DNA of 64,000 nucleotides from VGBK01 sp964354255 (GCA_964354255.1 CAYGYX010000004.1:1-64000); one strand, 5' to 3'; numbered from the stretch's first letter, positions 42,634 to 52,113 are shown. A program made the numbers and translations. Notes: a model not told the origin generated them from the sequence alone.

Positions 42634-43244
42634 GCCACCGCCACCTGACGCCGCCGGGTCCCGTCCCGGCGGTAGGAGTGATAGCCGGTGCCGCAGCACG
42701 TGCACTCCGGCGACCGCCACACCTCCACGCCGCCGAGGCCTGCCACCACCGCGGCCGGAAGGTCGATGCTCGTCGCGCCCGTGCGGGCCACCGCCCGGAA
42801 AGCGGGCAACGCGGCCGCCACCTCCGGGCCGACCGTGAAGCAACAGGGACCGATGCCCGGCCCCACCGCCGCCCGCCGCGGCACCAGACCCTCTGCCTCC
42901 ATGGCGCCGCGCAGGGCGGCCACCACGCCGGCGGCCGCGCCCCGCCAGCCCACGTGGGCCAGGCCCACCCCGCCCGTGGCCTCAAGCACCACCGGCAGGC
43001 AATCTGCCGTGCCCACCGCCAGGGGGAGCCCGGCGGTCGTCGTGAAGAGAGCGTCCCCATCACCTAGCAGGCCGGGGTCGGAGGCACGCCACACCCGTCG
43101 CCCGTGCACCTGATGCAGATAGGCCCACGCCTCGGGCAGCCCCTGGTCGCGGGAGATACGGCGCCGGGCCGCCTCATCGGACCGCCCGTCACCGTCGGCG
43201 GCAGCTCCGAAGGCCGCCCCTCGGAACCCGGGTGGTCGGATCAT
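42615..43244 (-). CDS. pgeF: multicopper/laccase-domain protein PgeF (YfiH family)
   Basis: 209 aa. Family motifs LHQVHGRRV, AVGTADCLPVVL, HVGWRGAAAGVV and GIGPCCFTVG, with the Cys/His zinc-site residues retained. Members are purine-nucleoside-active enzymes or peptidoglycan editing factors (removing L-Ser-type errors); which applies here is not known. The ATG overlaps the ftsZ stop (ATGA). Confidence 0.93.
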   Translation of the reverse strand: MIRPPGFRGAAFGAAADGDGRSDEAARRRISRDQGLPEAWAYLHQVHGRRVWRASDPGLLGDGDALFTTTAGLPLAVGTADCLPVVLEATGGVGLAHVGWRGAAAGVVAALRGAMEAEGLVPRRAAVGPGIGPCCFTVGPEVAAALPAFRAVARTGATSIDLPAAVVAGLGGVEVWRSPECTCCGTGYHSYRRDGTRRRQVAVAWLPAG

Positions 43245-44383
43245 CCTTTCAGGAAATCGGGGATCTCGATGTCCTCGATGCCGCCCTCGCGACCTCCGGC
43301 CCGGCCCTCTTCGCCCTCCGCCGGAGTGCCCGGGTGGGGTCGAGGAGCCGTGCCGGCGCCCGGGCGCAGCGAGGGCCGGCTGTGGTCGATGTCGAAGCCG
43401 GCCGCGATCACGGTTACCCGCATCTCTTCGCCCAGGGAATCGTCCACGATCGCCCCGAAGATGACGTTGGCGTCCGGGTCGCAGTGCTCCGAGATCGCGA
43501 TGGCGGCGGTGTTGACCTCATGCAGCGTCAGGTTGGAGGGCCCGGCTATGGAGAGCAGCACGCCGCGCGAGCCCTCCATCGAGGTCTCCAGCATGGGGCT
43601 GGCCATGGCCTTGCGCGCCGCCTGCTGGGCGCGGTTCTCACCGGTTGCCCGCCCGATGCCCATGACCGCGGACCCGGCCCCCTTCATGACTGCCCGCACG
43701 TCGGCGAAGTCCACGTTGATGAGCCCGGGAGTGGTGATGAGATCGGTGATGCCGCCCACTCCGTGCAAGAGGACCTCGTCGGCCATGCGGAACGCATCGA
43801 CCATGGGTAGCTCGGCATCGGCGTGCTCGAGGAGCCGCTGGTTGGGGATGATGATGAGAGTGTCCACGGCCGAACGCAGCGCCTGGATACCTTGTTCTGC
43901 CTGCACGGAACGCCGGCGGCCCTCGAAGCCGAACGGGCGGGTGACCACGGCCACCGTCAGCGCCCCGACGCTGCGGGCCGCCTCGGCCACCACCGGCGCC
44001 GCCCCGGTGCCGGTGCCACCGCCTTCCCCGGCGGTGACGAACACCATGTCGGCGCCGCGCACCGCCTCCTCGATCTCGGCCCGATGCTCCTCGGCGGCCG
44101 CCTTGCCCACCTCGGGGTCGGCGCCCGCCCCCAGGCCGCGGGTCATGCTCCGCCCGATGTCGAGCTTGATGTCGGCGTCGGACATGAGGAGGGCCTGCGC
44201 GTCGGTGTTGATGGCGACGAACTCCACACCGCGCAAGCCGGCCTCGATCATGCGGTTGATGGCGTTCACGCCGCCCCCGCCGACCCCAACCACTTTGATG
44301 ACCGCCAGGTATGCCTGCATCCCCTGCTCCGTGGTCAGCATCTGGGTCCTCTCAGACCGTTTCTGCGGTGGGCGGTGCGACAT
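43241..44383 (-). CDS. ftsZ: cell division protein FtsZ
   Basis: 380 aa tubulin-like GTPase forming the Z-ring. KVVGVGGGGVNAINRM starts the GTP-binding domain, the tubulin signature GEGGGTGTGAAPVVAEAAR is intact, and the T7 loop reads TTPGLINVDFADVRAVM. The C-terminus IEIPDFLKG is the SepF/partner-binding tail. The ATG at 44383 is chosen for its GGAGG 7 nt upstream; the open frame starts earlier. It has its own likely promoter (TAACCT at 44412-44417) in the gap to ftsQ. Confidence 0.98.
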   Translation of the reverse strand: MSHRPPQKRSERTQMLTTEQGMQAYLAVIKVVGVGGGGVNAINRMIEAGLRGVEFVAINTDAQALLMSDADIKLDIGRSMTRGLGAGADPEVGKAAAEEHRAEIEEAVRGADMVFVTAGEGGGTGTGAAPVVAEAARSVGALTVAVVTRPFGFEGRRRSVQAEQGIQALRSAVDTLIIIPNQRLLEHADAELPMVDAFRMADEVLLHGVGGITDLITTPGLINVDFADVRAVMKGAGSAVMGIGRATGENRAQQAARKAMASPMLETSMEGSRGVLLSIAGPSNLTLHEVNTAAIAISEHCDPDANVIFGAIVDDSLGEEMRVTVIAAGFDIDHSRPSLRPGAGTAPRPHPGTPAEGEEGRAGGREGGIEDIEIPDFLKG

Positions 44384-44411
44384 GACGCCACCTCCATGAA
44401 CCTTTCGTGGA

Positions 44412-44417
44412 AGGTTA
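44412..44417 (-). promoter_or_regulatory. TAACCT -10 candidate of ftsZ-specific promoter
   Basis: Located in the 85-nt ftsQ-ftsZ gap, the largest in the dcw operon after mraZ-rsmH. The -10 hexamer is partly inside an AACCTT/AAGGTT inverted repeat (44399-44416). It gives a short leader with GGAGG. Confidence 0.45.
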
Positions 44418-44468
44418 GTGCTCGGCGGAGCCTGCGAGTCATCCCAGATCTCACCCTTCACCACAGCT

Positions 44469-45242
44469 TCACCCCGGGGGCTCTCCCTCGCCGTCCCCGG
44501 CTTCTTCCATCGGACCGGTCACCGCCGGGCGGGTCGGAGCGATCAGGTCCACCTGCGAACCCACCGGCAGCCCTCGTGCCAGCAGAGCGGCGAGCGCCCT
44601 CCCCTTGTCGGCCAGTTGGGTCGCCGGGCCGAGACGGGCCCGGCAGCCGTCCGCCTCCAGCCACAGCTCGCCCCCCTCGCGAGTGACCCAGGCCCGTGCG
44701 GCCAGTTCCGGGCCCAGCGCCACCCCCAGGCCGGCCAGTTCCCCCCATTCGCTCCCCTCCGGCTGCTCGCCGGCCTCGTGGTCGGGGTAGAACACCTCCG
44801 CCCGCAGCACCCCCTCGCCGGGGGCATCAGCCGTGGCGATCACCACCCCGGCTCGGGCCACCAGCATCCACGACTCCCCACCGGCCACCCACACTGCCGG
44901 CGTGTGCTCCAGGACCTCGACGACCAGGCGGCCGGGGAAGATCCGGTCGACCCGCACTTCGCGCACCCAGGGGTCGGCGGCCACCGCCTCCTCGATCTCG
45001 CCCGGATTCAGCCAGATCATGATGGCTCCCTCGCCCACCCCGGCGGCCGCCAGGCGTCCGTCGACATCGGCGTGAACTGCTCCCAGGATCTCGACCTCTC
45101 GCACCGACATCCAGGGCGAGTGGAGGACGACGGCCGCGGCTCCCACCAGGAGCATCCCGCCGATCCCCAGCGTCCATCCCCACCGGCGGGCCCGAGGCGC
45201 CCCCGGCCGGGATCGGGCGGGGGCAGCAAGGGGACGATTCAC
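44469..45242 (-). CDS. ftsQ: cell division protein FtsQ
   Basis: 257 aa. A short basic cytoplasmic N-terminus is followed by one transmembrane helix (WGWTLGIGGMLLVGAAAVVL, about 22-42). The POTRA domain (about 48-115: SVREVEILGAVHADVDGRLAAAG ... VREVRVDRIFPGRLVVEVLEHTPA) comes next, then a beta domain. Part of the FtsQLB divisome complex. The GTG overlaps the murB stop (GTGA). The long frame to 45716 is an overlap artefact. Confidence 0.92.
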   Translation of the reverse strand: MNRPLAAPARSRPGAPRARRWGWTLGIGGMLLVGAAAVVLHSPWMSVREVEILGAVHADVDGRLAAAGVGEGAIMIWLNPGEIEEAVAADPWVREVRVDRIFPGRLVVEVLEHTPAVWVAGGESWMLVARAGVVIATADAPGEGVLRAEVFYPDHEAGEQPEGSEWGELAGLGVALGPELAARAWVTREGGELWLEADGCRARLGPATQLADKGRALAALLARGLPVGSQVDLIAPTRPAVTGPMEEAGDGEGEPPG

Positions 45243-46150
45243 GACCGCTCGCGGAAGGGCCCGACGAAACGGACCTCGGGCTCCAGTGCCACGCCGGCGC
45301 CCTCCTGCACCCGGCGCTGCACCTCGGCCACCAGGTCGAAGAGGTCCTGGGCCGAGGCTCCGGCCTCCGCCACGAAGAAGTTGGCGTGCCGGTGGGACAC
45401 CGCCACCCCGCCCACCCGGAGGCCCTTGAGGCCGAGGGAGTCGATGAGGCGCCCGGCCGCGTCCCCCGGGGGGTTCTTGAACACGCTGCCGGCATTGAGA
45501 GCCCCTCCCGGCTGGTGCTCGCGCCGCCAGCGGGTGATCTCCCGCATGACGGCCTCCGCCTCCCGGCGCGGCCGGGCCACCGTGCGGAAGGTCGCCGCGA
45601 CCACCATGTCCGTGTCGGCCAGGCTGCTGTGCCGGTAGGCGAGACCCAGCTCGCCGACGCCCCGATCGCGCACCTCCCCCGTGACCAGGTCGATGACCCG
45701 GGCGGTCACCAGCCACTCGGCGGTGTCGGTCCCATGGCAGCCTGAGTTCATGCGCACCGCCCCGCCCACCGATCCGGGGATGCCCACCATGTACTCGAGG
45801 CCCCCTCTCTCCGCGGCGGCACTACGCCGGGCCACCGCCGTCTGGGAGGCGGCGGCCCCGGCCACCACCCGGCCGTCGCCGCGCACCGCCACCCCACCCA
45901 AGCCCGCGCCGGGCCGTATCACCAGCCCCGGGAACCCCTCCGGAGAGACCACCAGGTTGCTCCCCCGCCCGAGCACGAGCACCGGCACCGGCTCGAGAGC
46001 CAGGGCGGCAGCAACCCGCAGCACCTGCTCCTCGTCGTGGGCCTCCAGCAAGTACCGGGCCGGCCCCCCGAAGCGATAGGTCATGAGCGGGGCGAGCGGG
46101 ACATCCACATCGACCATTCCCTCCGCGACCAGCTCGGCCAACGTGCTCAT
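45239..46150 (-). CDS. murB: UDP-N-acetylenolpyruvoylglucosamine reductase
   Basis: 303 aa. FAD-dependent reduction to UDP-MurNAc. FAD-binding motifs MTYRFGGPARYLLEA, VLGRGSNLVVS and GIPGSVGGAVRMNSGCHG are present. The catalytic Ser region is GGALNAGSVFKNPPG and the final Glu region VALEPEVRFVG. The ATG overlaps the murC stop (ATGA). Confidence 0.96.
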   Translation of the reverse strand: MSTLAELVAEGMVDVDVPLAPLMTYRFGGPARYLLEAHDEEQVLRVAAALALEPVPVLVLGRGSNLVVSPEGFPGLVIRPGAGLGGVAVRGDGRVVAGAAASQTAVARRSAAAERGGLEYMVGIPGSVGGAVRMNSGCHGTDTAEWLVTARVIDLVTGEVRDRGVGELGLAYRHSSLADTDMVVAATFRTVARPRREAEAVMREITRWRREHQPGGALNAGSVFKNPPGDAAGRLIDSLGLKGLRVGGVAVSHRHANFFVAEAGASAQDLFDLVAEVQRRVQEGAGVALEPEVRFVGPFRERS

Positions 46151-47514
46151 CGCCTCGCCCCCAGCAGCCCGGCCAGTTCCTCCGCCACCAGGGTGATGTC
46201 ACCCGCCCCCATCAGCAGCACGAGGTCACCGGGGCGGACCTCGGCGGCGACGGTGCCGGCGAGATCCCGGCGGTGAGGCACGTAGGCGACCTGGGAGCCG
46301 GCGGCGGCGGCGGCGTCCGCCACCAGCCTCCCGCTGACACCGGGCACCGGCGCCTCCCCCGCCGCGTAGACGTCGGTGACCACCACCCGGTCGGCCCCGG
46401 CGAGGGCCTCGCCGAAGCGGCCGGCTTGCTCCGCGGTACGGCTGAAACGGTGGGGCTGGAATACCGCCACCAGCCGGCGCGGCGCCCCGACCCGGGCAGC
46501 CGCGATGGTGGCGGCGACCTCAGTCGGATGGTGGGCATAGTCGTCCACCACCGTCACTCCCCCGATGCGGGCACGAACCTCGAAGCGACGCCGCACGCCT
46601 CCGAAAGAGGCCAGCCCGGCGGCGGCGCCGGCCACGTCCAGGCCCAGCTCGCCCAGCAGCGCCAGTGTGCCGGCAGCATTGCGGGCCACGTGCAGGCCGG
46701 GCCGGGGCACCGTCACCGGCACCCCCTCCCCACCGTGCACCAGGGTGAAGGCCACCGAGGCCGGTCGGCAGGCCACCTCTTCGATGCGCCAGGCGGCTGC
46801 CGGGTCGAGGCCGTACCCCACCACCCCGGGAACTCGCTCCGCAAGTCGCCGGGCGCCGGGGTCGTCCAGGCAGGCCACCACCGGGCCCTCCACTCGCCCC
46901 GCCACCTCGGCAAAGGCCTCCTCCACGGCGGCCGTCGTCCCGTAGTGGTCGAGGTGGTCGGCCTCCACGTTGGTCACGGCCAGGGCGGCCAGATGCACCT
47001 CGGTGAAAGTGCCAAAGGCCTCGTCGGTCTCCAGCACGAAGAGGTCCCGTTCGCCCAGGTGGGCATTGGTGTTGAGATCTACCAGCTGGCCGCCGACCAT
47101 GAACGACGGGTCGCGGCCCAGTGCGCGGAGGGCGCCCACCAGCATGGCGGTGCCGGTGGTCTTGCCGTGGGTTCCCGCCACGCCCAGAGCCGGGCTGTGC
47201 CGGGTGAGCGTCTCCAGGAGGCGGGGGCGGCGCCACACCTCCACTCCGGTCGCTCGAGCGGCAGCCAGCTCCGGATCGCGCTCGGGGACGGCCGAGGACG
47301 CCACCACCAGGTCCCATCCGGCGGCCCGCTCGGGCCGGTGGCCCACCCAGACCGTCACCCCGAGGCCCTCCAGCGAGGTCAGCATCCGGCTCGGCTTGAG
47401 GTCGGAGCCACTCACCTCGTAACCAGCTTGGGCCAGCAGCTTGGCGAGGCCGCTCATCCCGATCCCCCCCACCCCGACCATGTGGACCCGGCGGCAGCCC
47501 TCGAGCTCAGCCAT
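46147..47514 (-). CDS. murC: UDP-N-acetylmuramate-L-alanine ligase
   Basis: 455 aa. Adds L-Ala to UDP-MurNAc. N-terminal HMVGVGGIGMSGLA, ATP-binding AGTHGKTTGTAML, and central ligase motifs TNVEADHLDHYG and VVDDYAHHPTEVAATI; the C-terminal domain holds FQPHRFSRT. The ATG lies within the murG end (8-nt overlap). Confidence 0.97.
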   Translation of the reverse strand: MAELEGCRRVHMVGVGGIGMSGLAKLLAQAGYEVSGSDLKPSRMLTSLEGLGVTVWVGHRPERAAGWDLVVASSAVPERDPELAAARATGVEVWRRPRLLETLTRHSPALGVAGTHGKTTGTAMLVGALRALGRDPSFMVGGQLVDLNTNAHLGERDLFVLETDEAFGTFTEVHLAALAVTNVEADHLDHYGTTAAVEEAFAEVAGRVEGPVVACLDDPGARRLAERVPGVVGYGLDPAAAWRIEEVACRPASVAFTLVHGGEGVPVTVPRPGLHVARNAAGTLALLGELGLDVAGAAAGLASFGGVRRRFEVRARIGGVTVVDDYAHHPTEVAATIAAARVGAPRRLVAVFQPHRFSRTAEQAGRFGEALAGADRVVVTDVYAAGEAPVPGVSGRLVADAAAAAGSQVAYVPHRRDLAGTVAAEVRPGDLVLLMGAGDITLVAEELAGLLGARR

Positions 47515-48583
47515 TGATCGCCTCCCGCAACTGCTCGGCGATCACCGCCGCCGCCTCTGGGCGGGCGGTGCTCCGGGCAGAGCGGCCCATCTCGGCGAGG
47601 GCGGCTCGGTCGGCCAGCAGGTCGCCGACCACCGCGGGCAGGCGAGCGACGTCACCCTGGGGGACCAGCCGCGCCCCGCCCACCGTCGCCAGCGCCGAGG
47701 CGTTGTGCTGCTGCCCCACCCTCTCCAGCGGCACCAGGACCGCCGGCGTGCCGGTGGCCGCCAGCTCGGAGATCGTCATGGCACCGGCCCGGCCCAGGAC
47801 CAGGTCGACGGCGGCGTAGAAGAACTCCATCTGCTCCTCGAAAGCCAAGCAGCGCCACGGTAGTGAGGCGGCCGCCGCCAGGGGCGCCACCGTCGAGACC
47901 TCGACTCCGGCCAGGTGGACCACCGCCAGGGGACCACCCCGCCAAGCGGCCACAATCGCCGGGACGGCCTGGTTGAGTACCCGCGCCCCCAGGCTCCCCC
48001 CGAGGACTCCCAGCACGATGCCACCTTCCGGGAGCCCGTAGCGCCGCCGAGCAGCCGCCGCCAATGCCCCCCGCTCGAAGCGGGCCAACTCGGCACGGAG
48101 CGGGTTGCCGGTGAGGACGGCCCGGGGGAGGCGCTGCGCCGGGCCCGGCAGGCCGACGAAGGCGGCGCGCGCCCGGCGGGCGACCAGGCGAACTGCCAGA
48201 CCGGGGATGGCGTTCTGCTCCTGGACGAAGAAGGGCAGGGCGAGGCGCCGGGCGGCGAGAGCCGCCGGCACGGTGGCATACCCGCCCATTCCCAGCACCA
48301 CCCGAGTGCCCCGCGCCCGCATCGTGGCGGCCATGTCCCGAGCGGTGCGCCGCACGACCAGTGGGATGCCCAGGTTGCGCGGCGACAAGCTGCGGCGCAG
48401 GGCCACCATCTGAAACGGCACGAAGGGAAACCCCGCCGCCGGCACCGCCCGTGCCTCGAACCGGTCGCCGCCCAGGAAGACCACCTCGCCGGGGTCCATC
48501 CCTCCGGCTACCAGCTCCCGCGCCACCGCCAGGGCGGGGAAGACGTGGCCACCCGTGCCGGCGGCAGCGATGGCAACGGTCAC
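47507..48583 (-). CDS. murG: UDP-GlcNAc transferase MurG (lipid II synthesis)
   Basis: 358 aa. Adds GlcNAc to lipid I on the inner face of the membrane. The N-terminal glycine loop AAAGTGGHVFPALAVAREL, LGMGGYATVPAALAA, QEQNAIPGLA, VLGGSLGARVLN and the GRAGAMTISELAATGTPAVLVPLE donor site are all present. The GTG at 48583 overlaps the ftsW stop (GTGA). Confidence 0.97.
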   Translation of the reverse strand: MTVAIAAAGTGGHVFPALAVARELVAGGMDPGEVVFLGGDRFEARAVPAAGFPFVPFQMVALRRSLSPRNLGIPLVVRRTARDMAATMRARGTRVVLGMGGYATVPAALAARRLALPFFVQEQNAIPGLAVRLVARRARAAFVGLPGPAQRLPRAVLTGNPLRAELARFERGALAAAARRRYGLPEGGIVLGVLGGSLGARVLNQAVPAIVAAWRGGPLAVVHLAGVEVSTVAPLAAAASLPWRCLAFEEQMEFFYAAVDLVLGRAGAMTISELAATGTPAVLVPLERVGQQHNASALATVGGARLVPQGDVARLPAVVGDLLADRAALAEMGRSARSTARPEAAAVIAEQLREAING

Positions 48584-49746
48584 TCCGCCTCCGGCAGGGG
48601 CGGCTGGCGCACGATGCCGACCAGGATGCCGACGCCGATCATCTCGGTGACGAGGGCACTCCCCCCGAAGGAGACGAAGGGGAGCGGCACCCCGGTGATG
48701 GGGAGCACGCCGGTGACCCCGCCGATGTTCACCAGCGCCTGGGCCACCAGCCAGGTGGTGATGCCGATGGCCACCAGCCGGCCGAACCGGTCGGTGCAGT
48801 GGAGAGCCGCCAGGGTCCCGGCCACCGTCAGCACCGCGAAGAGCAGGATCACAGCCAGCGAGCCGGCGAGGCCGGTCTCCTCGCCGACGATGGCGAAGAT
48901 GAAGTCGGTGTGGGCGTTGGGCAGGAACGACCACCGGGCGCGGCTCGCCCCCAGCCCCACCCCGAAGAGCCCACCGGTGCCCAGGGCCACCAGCGATTGC
49001 ATCGCCTGGTACCCGCTCCCCAGCGGGTCGGAGCTCACATCGAGGAAGGATGTCACCCGATCCCACCGGTATGGGGATAGCAGCGCCGCTGCCGCCGCCG
49101 CGCCGCCGCCGATCACGCCGCCGCCGAGGACGAAGGCGAGGGGTGCCGCCGAGGCCACCAGGACGGCGAAGCCCCCGGCGGCGATCAGCAGGGTGGTTCC
49201 CAAGTCGGGCTGCATCAACACCAGGGCCCCCACCACTCCCACCGACCCGGCCACCGGCCAGAAGAAGTCACGGAAGCGGTGCATGGAGTCCTCCCGGCGG
49301 CTCACCAGCGTCGCCAGGAACAGCACGGTGGCCAGCTTGGCGAACTCCGACGGCTGCAGGGTGATCGGCCCGACGGCCAGCCAGCGCTCGGAGCCGCCGA
49401 CCCGGGTCCCCATGAGTTGCACCGCCACCAGCAGCAGCACCGTGGTGAGAAAGCAAGGGAAGGCGAGCCGCCGCCACCAGCGCACGGGGAGAGCGGCCGC
49501 CGCCGCCAGGCCCACCACCCCGGCGCCCAGCCAGATCAACTGCCGCTTGAAGTAGAACAGCGAGTCCTGCTGCGACTCCAGGGCATGTACCGAGGAAGCG
49601 GAGAGGATGGCCCCCAGGCCCACGACCGCCAGCAGGCCGACCGGGACGAGCAGGGCCACCGTGAGCCGTGAGGAACGGCGAGCCGCCTGCTCGGCCAGCC
49701 GCCAGGCAGTCCGGCCGCCGGCGATGGGGATCACCCGCGTCGCCAT
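48580..49746 (-). CDS. ftsW: lipid II polymerase FtsW (SEDS family)
   Basis: 388 aa, about ten transmembrane helices. SEDS motifs SERWLAVGPITLQPSEFAKLA, PDLGTTLLIAAGG, GSGYQAMQSLVALGTGGLFGVGLG, PNAHTDFIFAIVGEETGL and PFVSFGGSALVTEMIGVG are all clear. Septal glycan polymerase working with FtsI. The ATG shares one base with the murD stop (TGATG). Confidence 0.97.
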   Translation of the reverse strand: MATRVIPIAGGRTAWRLAEQAARRSSRLTVALLVPVGLLAVVGLGAILSASSVHALESQQDSLFYFKRQLIWLGAGVVGLAAAAALPVRWWRRLAFPCFLTTVLLLVAVQLMGTRVGGSERWLAVGPITLQPSEFAKLATVLFLATLVSRREDSMHRFRDFFWPVAGSVGVVGALVLMQPDLGTTLLIAAGGFAVLVASAAPLAFVLGGGVIGGGAAAAAALLSPYRWDRVTSFLDVSSDPLGSGYQAMQSLVALGTGGLFGVGLGASRARWSFLPNAHTDFIFAIVGEETGLAGSLAVILLFAVLTVAGTLAALHCTDRFGRLVAIGITTWLVAQALVNIGGVTGVLPITGVPLPFVSFGGSALVTEMIGVGILVGIVRQPPLPEAE

Positions 49747-51029
49747 CACCCCTCCTTCCGGCGGCGTACGGTCTCGGCAAAGACCTCGCCCCGGTGGGCG
49801 TAGGAGCGGAACATGTCGAACGAGGCACAGCCGGGAGCGAGGAGCACGGTGTCGCCGGGCAGGGCGAGCCGATCGGCCAGGGCCACTGCCTCTTCGAGAT
49901 CGGCGACCACGCTGCCGGACCGGGCGGCGGCGACCATCTCCGGCCCGGCCTCGCCGATCCCGATGACGTGGCGCAGGCGGGGTTCGGTGGCGATCGTCGC
50001 CACGTCGAGGCCTTTGTTCCTGCCCCCGGCGATGAGGACCACCGACGGGTAGGAGCGAATGGCGGCGACGGTGGCGTGCGGGTTGGTGGCCTTGGAGTCG
50101 TCCACCCAGGTCACCCCTTCCCAGGTGCCCACCAGCTGGCGCCGGTGACTGGGGGGACGAAAGCCGCGCAGCGCCTCGCCGATCCCTTCCGCGGTCGCCC
50201 CGACGCCCAGGGCAGCCGTGCCGGCCGCGGCGGCATCCACCAGGAAGATCGGGTCCACCGACGGCACCCCCTCCAGGGCCACCGCGACGTCCCCCAGCCA
50301 GAGGAGCCCGTCCTCCGGGCCGGACCCGGTCGGCGGCCGCCGGGTGCCGCTCACCGGCCACCGGCGCGAGCGGGCCGAGGCGACGGCCCGGCGCGCACCC
50401 GGGTCCTCATCGTCGAAGACGAGCAAGTCCTGCTCCTCCTGGTTGCGGTGGATGCGGGCCTTGGCGGCCAGATAGGCCTCGAAGCTCCCGTGCCAGTCGA
50501 GGTGGTCGGGAGCCACGTTGAGCAGGACCGCCACGTGTGGGTGGAAGGACTCGGTGAAGCGCAACTGGAAGCTGGAAGCCTCCACCACCAGGGCGTCCCA
50601 ATCCCCGCCCACCGCCTCGCTGAGGGGGACCCCGATGTTGCCCACCGCCGCGGTGCGCCGGCCGGAGGCCGCCAGCATGGCCGTCGCCATCTGGGTGATC
50701 GTGGTCTTCCCGTTGGTGGCGGTCACGGCCAGCAGGGGAACGGCCAGGTGGCGGGAGGCGAGCTCGAGCTCGCCCCAGAGCGGCACCCCGGCCGACAGGG
50801 CATCGGCGATGGGCGGGCTGTGCGGCGGCACCCCCGGGCTGGCCACCACCAGGTCGACGCCGGCGAGCAGGGCCGGGTCCCAGTCCCCGCCGCTCACCCG
50901 CCGCTCGACGCTCAGGTCGGCCACCGCCGCCGGGTCGGCGTCGTAGACCACCACCTCGTGGCCGTCTCCTTCCAACAGGCGCAGTGCCGCTCGCCCACTC
51001 ACCGCCGCGCCGATCAGGAGCGCCTTCAT
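49746..51029 (-). CDS. murD: UDP-MurNAc-L-Ala-D-glutamate ligase
   Basis: 427 aa. Adds D-Glu. N-terminal Rossmann part MKALLIGAAVSGRAALRLLEG, ATP loop TATNGKTTITQM, VVEASSFQL and NVAPDHLDWHGSFEAY, and C-terminal WVDDSKATNPHAT and LIAGGRNKG. The ATG overlaps the mraY stop (ATGA). The 699-codon open frame extending to 51845 is antisense-like noise over mraY. Confidence 0.97.
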   Translation of the reverse strand: MKALLIGAAVSGRAALRLLEGDGHEVVVYDADPAAVADLSVERRVSGGDWDPALLAGVDLVVASPGVPPHSPPIADALSAGVPLWGELELASRHLAVPLLAVTATNGKTTITQMATAMLAASGRRTAAVGNIGVPLSEAVGGDWDALVVEASSFQLRFTESFHPHVAVLLNVAPDHLDWHGSFEAYLAAKARIHRNQEEQDLLVFDDEDPGARRAVASARSRRWPVSGTRRPPTGSGPEDGLLWLGDVAVALEGVPSVDPIFLVDAAAAGTAALGVGATAEGIGEALRGFRPPSHRRQLVGTWEGVTWVDDSKATNPHATVAAIRSYPSVVLIAGGRNKGLDVATIATEPRLRHVIGIGEAGPEMVAAARSGSVVADLEEAVALADRLALPGDTVLLAPGCASFDMFRSYAHRGEVFAETVRRRKEG

Positions 51030-52075
51030 CCCACCCCTCCCGAGGTGATGAAGTCGCTGTAGAAGATCCCCAGGGCGAGGGCCACCCCCAGGGCGGCGAG
51101 GACCCAGAAGCGCACGATCACGGTGGGCTCGGCCCAGCCCAGCAACTCGAAGTGGTGGTGCAGGGGCGCCATCTTGAAGACCCGCTTGCCGAAGGCGTGG
51201 AAGGAGATGATCTGGATGATCACCGACGCCGCCTCCAGCACGAAGATGCCGCCGAGGATCACCAGCAGCAGGTGGGTGTTGGTGAGCAGGGCGAGGGCGG
51301 CCATCGCCCCACCCAGGGCCTGGGACCCCGTGTCCCCCATGATGATGCGGGCCGGGGCGGTGTTCCACCAGAGGAAGCCGAGAGTGGCGGTGGCCAGCGC
51401 GGTGGAGAGGATGGCCAGCTCCAGGGTCCCGGAGATCCCGTAGAACTCCGGATGGCGGAACTGCCAGAAAGACATGATGGTGAAGGCGCTGAACACCAGG
51501 GCAGAGGAGCCGGAGGCCAGGCCGTCGAGCCCGTCGGTGAAGTTCACCGCGTTGGACGTGGCGGTGAGCATGAGCAGCACCCAGAGGACGTAGAACCAGC
51601 CCAGGTCCGCTCCGAAGGGCCGCGTGAACGACAGCTGGGTGGTGACGTCCCAGCTGAGCGCTCCCCAGGCGAACAGGCCGGCGATGACCAGTTGGCCGAT
51701 GAGCTTCCAGGTCTTGCCCAGGCCCAGGTTGCGGGCCCGGCGCACCTTGAGGAGGTCGTCGAGGAGCCCGATGAGCCCCATGCCCACGAAGGCGAGGAGC
51801 ACCAGCAGGCCGGGCGTCTGGAAGTCGCGGAACCCGATCTGCCACGCACCCTGCGGGTCGCGAGCGTCGAAGTGCCCGGCGAGCCAGCCGGCCACCACCG
51901 CCAGCACGATGACCAGCCCGCCCATGGTCGGGGTGCCGGCCTTGTGGTGGTGGACCTCCACTTCCTCCTGGATGTGCTGCCCGACCCGGCGGGCATGGAA
52001 GAAGCGCACCGCCACCGGGGTGAGGAGCACGGTGATCCCGAAGGCCACCACTGCCGCCACGAGGAGGCTGATCAC
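51026..52075 (-). CDS. mraY: phospho-MurNAc-pentapeptide transferase
   Basis: 349 aa from GTG 52075 (GGAGG 6 nt upstream). Ten helices. Catalytic aspartate motifs LLDDLLKVRR, NAVNFTDGLDGLASG and IIMGDTGSQALGG, and HHH box MAPLHHHFELLG, are intact. Makes lipid I. Homologues begin at ISLLVAAVVAF; the frame could also begin at a GTG at 52129 that would overlap the murE end. The start overlaps the TGA of the 13-codon mini-ORF. Confidence 0.95.
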   Translation of the reverse strand: MISLLVAAVVAFGITVLLTPVAVRFFHARRVGQHIQEEVEVHHHKAGTPTMGGLVIVLAVVAGWLAGHFDARDPQGAWQIGFRDFQTPGLLVLLAFVGMGLIGLLDDLLKVRRARNLGLGKTWKLIGQLVIAGLFAWGALSWDVTTQLSFTRPFGADLGWFYVLWVLLMLTATSNAVNFTDGLDGLASGSSALVFSAFTIMSFWQFRHPEFYGISGTLELAILSTALATATLGFLWWNTAPARIIMGDTGSQALGGAMAALALLTNTHLLLVILGGIFVLEAASVIIQIISFHAFGKRVFKMAPLHHHFELLGWAEPTVIVRFWVLAALGVALALGIFYSDFITSGGVG

Positions 52076-52113
52076 CGCGTGCCTCCTGCTCGGGAGAAGC
52101 TGAGCAGGCTCAT
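52072..52113 (-). CDS. 13-codon mini-ORF bridging murE and mraY
   Basis: The ATG overlaps the murE stop (ATGA) and the TGA overlaps the mraY GTG (GTGA). The peptide is MSLLSFSRAGGTR, and its last codons include the GGAGG ribosome-binding site of mraY. It would pass ribosomes from murE to mraY by two successive termination-reinitiation events. It occupies the place of murF, which is missing here. Confidence 0.5.
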   Translation of the reverse strand: MSLLSFSRAGGTR

